Assembly (NCBI GenBank): GCA_934273635.1 | Contig: CAKQSV010000014.1 | Span: 1 to 44,442 of the forward strand | Direction of reading: 5' to 3' | DNA: 44,442 bases | Origin: an uncultured Alphaproteobacteria bacterium | Lineage (GTDB): Bacteria; Pseudomonadota; Alphaproteobacteria; RF32; CAG-239 | Part shown: positions 40,035 through 44,442 of the stretch, piece after piece | How positions within the stretch are numbered: the first letter of the stretch is position 1 | How the letters are laid out: every line of letters begins with the position of its first letter | The notes under the pieces: generated by a model | Database searches by the model: none | Seen by the model: only the letters and a program-made list of their open reading frames with translations | Told to the model about the DNA's origin: nothing | Translations under genes and position numbers: made by a program

Positions 40035-42140
40035 ATGGGAAGAAAAGTAGTAAAAGTTGTGAATGATAAAAATATAAAGCATGCCGTTTTATGGATACGT
40101 GTATCAAGCAGGGAGCAGAAAGAAGGTTATTCGCTCGATGCTCAGGAAGACCGGGTGAAGAATTATTGTATTAGGAAAGGGCTGACAATTATCAAACAGT
40201 TTACCATTGTTGAAAGTTCAACCAGAGGTGAGCGGAAAGAATTTTATAATATGATAAATTTCATAAAAAAATATAAAGATCCGGTCGCGTTGGTTTGTGA
40301 CAAAGTTGATAGGCTGCAAAGAAGTTTTAAGGAATATAATGTTTTGAATGAGCTTATTGAAAAAGAAAAAATGGTAATTCATTTTCAAACAGAACAAGCC
40401 GTTATGGCGAAAAATGCCAAAGCTCATGATAAGATGATGTGGAACTTTCGGATTACAGTTGCGCAGTCGCAAACAGACACGATGAGTGATAATGTAATAC
40501 GCAGCTTTGAAAAAATGCGAAAAAAAGGAAAATGGGCACATCATGCACCAGTCGGATATAAAAATGTAAAGGATGCTAACGGTAACAGTGATATTGTGCT
40601 GGATGAAAATAACCATTTCATCATTACGCGGTTGTTTAAAGAATTTTCGATTGGCACTTATAACCTTGAACAGATAACGAGGAAAGCCGCGGACTTGGGG
40701 CTTAAGATGAAAAACAGCAAGAAACTTCATAAGCAGACTATCCGCGGAATATTAAGCAACCGTTTTTATGTCGGGGAGATGTTCAGTGGCGGGCAATATT
40801 ATCCGCATTGTTATCCGCGGCTGACGGATAGCTATACGTTTGAACGGTGTCAGGAAATTTTGGAAGGTAAGGCAAATCATAAGGTGCAGAAGCATGAATA
40901 TGTATTCAAAGGATTGGTTCGCTGTAAAAAATGCGGTGGTGTTGTTTCGACAGATATCAATGTACATCCGGCGAAAAAGAAGGGCGGAGAAAAAGTCGTT
41001 TATAAATACCTTTTTTGTCCGCAATGCGGAGGCTATCGGACGAGAGAGGAAAATGGGGTTGAAAAAGTGAGAGAGGCATTAAAAACGTTTAAAAACATGC
41101 CTAAAAGCGTTGTCGAGAAATTGGTTGCCTGTTTGGATGAAGAAATTTACAAAGACCATAAAATGGAAATAGAAGCCAAAAAGGCATTGGACAGGCAGAT
41201 TGCCGGTTTTGCCGAAAAGGAAAGCCGATTGATAGACCTGTTTACGGAAGGCAGTATTACACAGGATTTATATACCAAAAAACTAACCGAATACAGACAG
41301 GATAAGAAAAAACTGGAAGAGAGATTAACCGACTATAGTCATCTGACTAAGCAAGGTCTGATAACGCTCAAATACTTGGCTGGCTTGCTTTTGATGTCAG
41401 ACCAGATATGGAATTTTCTGAACAACGACAAAAAACAGCAGGTTTTAAAATTACTTTGTTCGGAAATTTTATTAGACGGTAAAAATGTAGATATTTCAAT
41501 AAGAAAGCCTATTTTAGCATTGGCTAAAATAGGCTCTTGTCAAGTCTGGCTGGGGTGGCAGGATAGGCTTGTATACTTTGCCGCTTCGTCGTCGCAAATG
41601 CGGCGATACTTCCGTCTCGCCTGCTCCTCCTTGTCGAACCTACTTCCTCGTAGGTTCAAATCCACCACTCGCAACACACAAAAAAAAGAGTTCAAGGCAA
41701 AAGCCCGAACTCTTTTTTTTATTGGCTGGGGTGGCAGGATTCGAACCTACGAATGTCGGCACCAAAAGCCGATGCCTTACCACTTGGCGACACCCCAATC
41801 TAAAGCACTGTCTATATCTATGCCAAAAAAAACATTTTGGCAAGGACTTTTTTTATATTTTTTATTATTTTTTATTTTTGGTCAGATTCAGCAGGCTTTT
41901 TTGCAGTTGTTTCTTTTTTTCTTCCTTTGCTTTCAAGAGATCCAAATCGCGTTCGGTGGCAATTTTATCAAGAATAGTTTTCACCACGATATCAATCTCT
42001 TTATTTTCGCTATAATCGGCGGGCAAGGCAAAGTTTACCCGATTGTCCACCAACAACTTCATCGCTTTGCGGCGAGCGTGACTGCGCGGCGTATAAACGG
42101 CGATAGCGTTACCGCCACGGTCTTTGGTGAGTTTCATTGA
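40035..42140 (+). CDS. Large serine recombinase (integrase), reading through the right repeat
   Basis: The frame is 701 residues, but only about 505 belong to the element. Catalytic domain: WIRVSSREQKEGYSLDAQ (nucleophile Ser near 24) and DKVDRLQRS. Recombinase domain: APVGYKN near 175 and GILSNRFYVGEMFSGG near 240. Then a zinc ribbon (CKKC...CPQC, about 298-333), a charged coiled coil (about 370-440), and ISIRKPILALAKIGSC at about 41530. From 41547 translation continues through the right repeat, antisense tRNA-Gln and antisense HAD gene to 42140. In the excised circle the same frame would stop at TGA just after the repeat. The likely function is integration and excision at tRNA-Gln. Confidence 0.85.
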   Translation: MGRKVVKVVNDKNIKHAVLWIRVSSREQKEGYSLDAQEDRVKNYCIRKGLTIIKQFTIVESSTRGERKEFYNMINFIKKYKDPVALVCDKVDRLQRSFKEYNVLNELIEKEKMVIHFQTEQAVMAKNAKAHDKMMWNFRITVAQSQTDTMSDNVIRSFEKMRKKGKWAHHAPVGYKNVKDANGNSDIVLDENNHFIITRLFKEFSIGTYNLEQITRKAADLGLKMKNSKKLHKQTIRGILSNRFYVGEMFSGGQYYPHCYPRLTDSYTFERCQEILEGKANHKVQKHEYVFKGLVRCKKCGGVVSTDINVHPAKKKGGEKVVYKYLFCPQCGGYRTREENGVEKVREALKTFKNMPKSVVEKLVACLDEEIYKDHKMEIEAKKALDRQIAGFAEKESRLIDLFTEGSITQDLYTKKLTEYRQDKKKLEERLTDYSHLTKQGLITLKYLAGLLLMSDQIWNFLNNDKKQQVLKLLCSEILLDGKNVDISIRKPILALAKIGSCQVWLGWQDRLVYFAASSSQMRRYFRLACSSLSNLLPRRFKSTTRNTQKKEFKAKARTLFFIGWGGRIRTYECRHQKPMPYHLATPQSKALSISMPKKTFWQGLFLYFLLFFIFGQIQQAFLQLFLFFFLCFQEIQIAFGGNFIKNSFHHDINLFIFAIIGGQGKVYPIVHQQLHRFAASVTARRINGDSVTATVFGEFH
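41547..41728. repeat. Right direct repeat (putative attR) of the integrative element
   Basis: Nearly identical to 29115-29293. It starts with the 18-base tRNA-Gln 3' end at 41547-41564 and runs into the intact tRNA, whose own 3' end occupies 41723-41740. This gives three copies of the core at 29115, 41547 and 41723, the last two 176 bp apart. The AAGAGTTC/GAACTCTT hairpin (41689-41720) can act as the tRNA-Gln terminator on the minus strand. Confidence 0.9.
41723..41797 (-). tRNA. tRNA-Gln (anticodon TTG)
   Basis: Minus-strand tRNA with acceptor TGGGGTG/CACCCCA, D-loop CCAAGTGGTAAGGC, anticodon loop CTTTTGG giving TTG, T-loop GGTTCGAATCC, discriminator G and encoded CCA (41723-41725). It remains intact after insertion of the island, as expected for integration at a tRNA 3' end. 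It follows the HAD gene on the same strand. Confidence 0.97.
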
Positions 42141-42755
42141 CGGAATATCCGTCATCCCGTCCCCAAAATAAATCATCTGCTTAAACGGGATTCTGCGCTC
42201 GTCATCGGGGGTGAACTCATTAACGGCGATATCGTCGTTTTTGCCAAGTCCTTTGTTAATTTTGGAAAGGAATTGCGTTTTGATACTATAATTAACCACA
42301 CGCGCCGGCCAAACGGGCTGATTGTCATCGCCATAAGCAAAGGAGCAGGCGAACACGTCTTTAAAATACTTGCGAATTTCCGTGCCCTCGACAATTTCTT
42401 CATAGCCGGAGGAGATAATATAATGCTCGATATCCAAATCAAGCGCGCGTCCAAAGTTGTTGATGCGTTCAAACCACGTCAGCACGCCGTTGTAATATTC
42501 AATATTGCGTCCAAAGTTTTTCAAAACCTCACGCGACAGGGACACGCCTTTTTCTTTGGCGGTTTTCATAAAATAATACATTGTGCCGGTAATTTGGTCG
42601 GCATTGTTGTTAGCAGACCACAAGTTGGCTTTTTTCCAAAAAGTATCGGGGCTCATCCCTAAGGATTGAATCAGCCCGAAAGACTGCATATAGTCTACGC
42701 TTAAGGTTTCGTCAAAATCATAAATCAGTCCGACTTTTGTGGAATTTTTCACCAT
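41865..42755 (-). CDS. HAD-family phosphatase (phosphoserine phosphatase-like)
   Basis: 296 residues with the HAD catalytic motifs: GLIYDFDETLS near residues 9-19 (nucleophile Asp), HYIISSGYEEIVEGT near 110 (motif II Ser), and MIYFGDGMTDIPSMKL near 195 (motif IV). The helical cap between motifs I and II resembles the phosphoserine phosphatase group, but substrate is not predictable. The C-terminus is a Lys-rich helical tail (LLKAKEEKKKQLQKSLLNLTKNKK). It lies divergent from glyS and upstream of tRNA-Gln. Its 3' end is overlapped by the run-on frame of the island recombinase on the other strand. Confidence 0.85.
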   Translation of the reverse strand: MVKNSTKVGLIYDFDETLSVDYMQSFGLIQSLGMSPDTFWKKANLWSANNNADQITGTMYYFMKTAKEKGVSLSREVLKNFGRNIEYYNGVLTWFERINNFGRALDLDIEHYIISSGYEEIVEGTEIRKYFKDVFACSFAYGDDNQPVWPARVVNYSIKTQFLSKINKGLGKNDDIAVNEFTPDDERRIPFKQMIYFGDGMTDIPSMKLTKDRGGNAIAVYTPRSHARRKAMKLLVDNRVNFALPADYSENKEIDIVVKTILDKIATERDLDLLKAKEEKKKQLQKSLLNLTKNKK

Positions 42756-42851
42756 AACAACTTATCTCCGCTTGCAATTTTCCATAAAATAATATACAAG
42801 AAAATAAGTTAAAAATTAATCAATATTGCAAATTTAAAAAGGAATACAAAA

Positions 42852-44213
42852 ATGGCAGCGACGACGATGGATCAGCTGGTATCCCTGTGCAAACGTCGGG
42901 GATTTATTTTTCAAAATGCCGATATTTACGGCGGTATGCAGGGCGTTTATGACTATGGTCCGTTGGGTGTTGAACTGAAAAACAATCTAAAATCAGCGTG
43001 GTGGCGTTCCATGGTCTATGAAAGAGACGATGTTGAGGGGTTAGATGCCGCCATTTTGACCAACCGCAAGGTTTTGAAATATTCCGGGCATGAAGATACT
43101 TTTTCCGACCCGATGACCGACTGCCGCAAATGCAAAGGTCGTTTTAGAGCCGACCATATCAAAGACGGCAAATGCCCCAACTGTGGCTCGACAGACTTAA
43201 CAGAGCCTCGCCCGTTTAATCTGATGTTCAAAACACAGGTCGGACCTGTCGAGAGCGATGAAAATCTGGCGTATTTGCGTCCGGAAACCGCGCAGGCTAT
43301 TTTTACTCAGTTTAAAAATGTGGTTGACTCCACCTCGCGTAAGTTGCCGTTTGGTATTGCCCAAATCGGAAAATCTTTCCGTAATGAGATTACCCCACGT
43401 AACTTTATTTTCCGCGTGCGTGAATTTGAGCAGGCTGAACTGGAGTTTTTTGTAAACCCCGGGGAAGATGAAAAATGGCACGAAATGTGGAAAGAGGCTC
43501 GCGTTAAGTGGTGGGAAGAGCAAGGCTTGCCGCGTGAACATATCAATATTTATACCACCCCAGAGGCTGATTTGGCGCACTATGCCAAAGCCTGCTACGA
43601 TATTGAATATCAGTTTCCGCATGGTATGGAAGAGCTGGAAGGCATTGCCAACCGCCGCGACTATGATTTGGGTAATCATACAAAGAATCAGGAAGAATTT
43701 AACCTTGAGGCGCATTGCCACGAAAACAAAGATTCTACCACTAAGTTGGCGATTATGGATGACAACAACAAGTGGATTATTCCGTTTGTGATTGAGCCGT
43801 CTATGGGCGTTGACCGCGGGGTGTTGGCCGTGTTGACCGAGGCTTATACCGAAGAAGATTTGGGCAACGGTAACAGCCGTATCGTGCTCAAACTCAAAAA
43901 ACATCTGGCGCCGATAAAAGTTGCAGTTATTCCGCTCAAAAAGAATAATGAGCAAATTATGAACAAATGCCATGAGATTAAGCAGAAGTTGCTGAAGTTA
44001 GGCATTGGTCGCGTGGCGCTGGAAAATACCGGTAATATCGGTAAGGCTTATCGCCGCCACGATGAAGTTGGTACGCCGCTGTGCATTACGGTAGACTTTG
44101 AGACTATCGAGAATCAGCCGGAAACCGTGACCATCCGCGACCGTGACACCATGGAGCAACATCGCGTCGCTGTGGCTGACTTGCCGAATTATTTGCGCGA
44201 ATACTTTTTATAA
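42852..44213 (+). CDS. glyS: Glycine--tRNA ligase, dimeric (class IIa) type
   Basis: Charges tRNA-Gly with glycine. At 453 residues it is the homodimeric form of archaea, eukaryotes and some bacteria, not the alpha2-beta2 GlyQ/GlyS form usual in proteobacteria. Motif 1 region is QGVYDYGPLGVELKNNLKSAWW; a zinc-binding knuckle CRKC...CPNC is near residues 93-118; LRPETAQAIF near 140; motif 2 FRNEITPRNFIFRVREFEQAE near 175; motif 3 IEPSMGVDRGVLAVL near 317. The anticodon-binding domain begins near 350 (APIKVAVIPLKKN). The start has AAAAAGGA upstream. A terminator follows. Confidence 0.94.
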   Translation: MAATTMDQLVSLCKRRGFIFQNADIYGGMQGVYDYGPLGVELKNNLKSAWWRSMVYERDDVEGLDAAILTNRKVLKYSGHEDTFSDPMTDCRKCKGRFRADHIKDGKCPNCGSTDLTEPRPFNLMFKTQVGPVESDENLAYLRPETAQAIFTQFKNVVDSTSRKLPFGIAQIGKSFRNEITPRNFIFRVREFEQAELEFFVNPGEDEKWHEMWKEARVKWWEEQGLPREHINIYTTPEADLAHYAKACYDIEYQFPHGMEELEGIANRRDYDLGNHTKNQEEFNLEAHCHENKDSTTKLAIMDDNNKWIIPFVIEPSMGVDRGVLAVLTEAYTEEDLGNGNSRIVLKLKKHLAPIKVAVIPLKKNNEQIMNKCHEIKQKLLKLGIGRVALENTGNIGKAYRRHDEVGTPLCITVDFETIENQPETVTIRDRDTMEQHRVAVADLPNYLREYFL

Positions 44214-44232
44214 ACCTAAATTTTGCGCCTTA

Positions 44233-44265
44233 AAAACCCCTGTTGGTAGAGCCAGCAGGGGTTTT
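44233..44265 (+). terminator. Intrinsic terminator after glyS
   Basis: AAAACCCCTG (44233-44242) pairs with CAGGGGTTTT (44256-44265) with an inner TGG/CCA, followed by T. Confidence 0.93.
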
Positions 44266-44299
44266 GATTTTATATATCACTTCGCACAAGGAGGATTCA

Positions 44300-44442
44300 A
44301 TAACAATTTTTAATAGCGATATTTCTTCTGAAATACCTCAGTTTTCAATTTTTAATAGAGTCACGACTAAAACAGGTATCGAAAAATTCGATACCTGAAC
44401 ACGAAATTTATGGTATTCTCATTTTTGCAAAAAGTGATTATA
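44300..44442 (+). repeat. 143-bp repeat, copy 2, cut by the window end
   Basis: Same element as 25504-25646, with the hairpin at 44373-44397 and the two 13-mers at 44304 and 44346, again 42 bp apart. In copy 1 a cold-shock gene starts 80 bases after this block, so a second cold-shock gene may begin near base 44520, outside the window. Confidence 0.88.

Larger units (their letters stand above)
26036..41728. mobile_element. Genomic island at tRNA-Gln, possibly two tandem insertions
   Basis: Three copies of a hairpin AAGAGTTC...GAACTCTT mark the left edge (26036-26074), an internal junction (29250-29286) and the right edge (41689-41720) beside tRNA-Gln. Genes between are unlike the flanks: many AT-rich, three recombinases, a DNA methyltransferase, no housekeeping functions. 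Flanking genes on both sides (csp; HAD and glyS) are core genes. The left border is less certain than the right because only the hairpin and a CTCACAACGCAC-like stretch are shared there. Confidence 0.65.
29115..41728. mobile_element. Integrative element of about 12.4 kb flanked by direct repeats
   Basis: Two direct repeats start at 29115 and 41547, both with the tRNA-Gln 3' end (18 bases including CCA), so excision by recombination between them would release a 12,432-bp circle. Cargo in between includes recombinases of both tyrosine and serine type, a replication-initiator-like gene, an HTH regulator and several exported or multidomain proteins. No conjugation genes are visible, so it would be a mobilisable or phage-satellite-like element rather than a full ICE. 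The boundary is seen in sequence; mobility is inference. Confidence 0.78.

Noticed and set aside
41821..41842. TGCCAAAA/TTTTGGCA hairpin as terminator of the HAD gene
   Set aside because: On the minus strand it is not followed by a T run; the T-rich side is on the plus strand, where no core gene ends.
41569..42015. 148-codon frame across the right repeat and tRNA-Gln
   Set aside because: It runs through a repeat, a tRNA and the antisense of the HAD gene, without a ribosome site.
41547..42140. C-terminal 190 residues of the large serine recombinase as a real domain
   Set aside because: They are the translation of the repeat, antisense tRNA-Gln and antisense HAD gene, so they are not an evolved domain, although they may be translated.

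Overview
The window reads as a stretch of chromosome from an alphaproteobacterium, probably one of the uncultured host-associated Rhodospirillales-like lineages. The support is the protein character of ParE, EF-Ts, the YidC/YidD/RnpA/RpmH cluster and a small lipoprotein whose C-terminus resembles alphaproteobacterial LptM-type proteins. This placement is inference; no 16S gene is present.

Layout, left to right. Bases 1-1978 hold the tRNA-Tyr, tRNA-Gly, tuf transcription unit on the minus strand, ending in an unusually large multi-hairpin structure. Bases 1979-13526 hold housekeeping and envelope genes: murQ, rlmB, a GldA-type ATPase with a large fused GldF/GldG/DUF4340 protein, a cation-efflux gene, gmk, an SDR gene, an AmpG-like transporter and parE. 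Bases 13681-19019 are translation and envelope-biogenesis genes: rpsB with a structured leader, tsf, then rpmH-rnpA-yidD-yidC-engB behind a near-consensus promoter. Bases 19020-25930 carry a HAD phosphatase facing a Gpt-type phosphoribosyltransferase, a TlpA-like thioredoxin protein, a tiny lipoprotein followed by a TerY-P-type triad (VWA, PP2C phosphatase, membrane kinase), a nitronate-monooxygenase-like flavoprotein and a cold-shock protein.

Bases 26036-41728 are an accessory island next to tRNA-Gln. Much of it is visibly AT-rich. Its right part (29115-41728) is bounded by two nearly identical direct repeats of about 180 bp, each beginning with the last 18 bases of the tRNA-Gln gene, so it looks like an integrated element of 12.4 kb. 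It carries a GNAT-PIN-GNAT-PUA multidomain protein with an ASCH partner, a small tyrosine recombinase, a secreted Cys-rich peptide with a lipoprotein hydrolase, an autotransporter behind a 320-nt leader built like a transcription attenuator, an HTH regulator, a replication-initiator-like protein and two different serine recombinases. The last recombinase gene runs through the right repeat into the host tRNA and HAD gene. A second, smaller segment (26075-29114) with a DNA methyltransferase lies to its left and may be an older tandem insertion.

Bases 41723-44442 return to core genes: tRNA-Gln, a HAD phosphatase and a dimeric-type glycyl-tRNA synthetase. The final 143 bases repeat the sequence upstream of the cold-shock gene, so a second cold-shock gene probably begins just past the window.

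The strongest candidates for undescribed biology are the autotransporter leader with mutually exclusive antiterminator and terminator stems, the GNAT-PIN-GNAT-PUA plus ASCH pair, the integration-dependent C-terminus of the serine recombinase, and the GldF-GldG-DUF4340 fusion.
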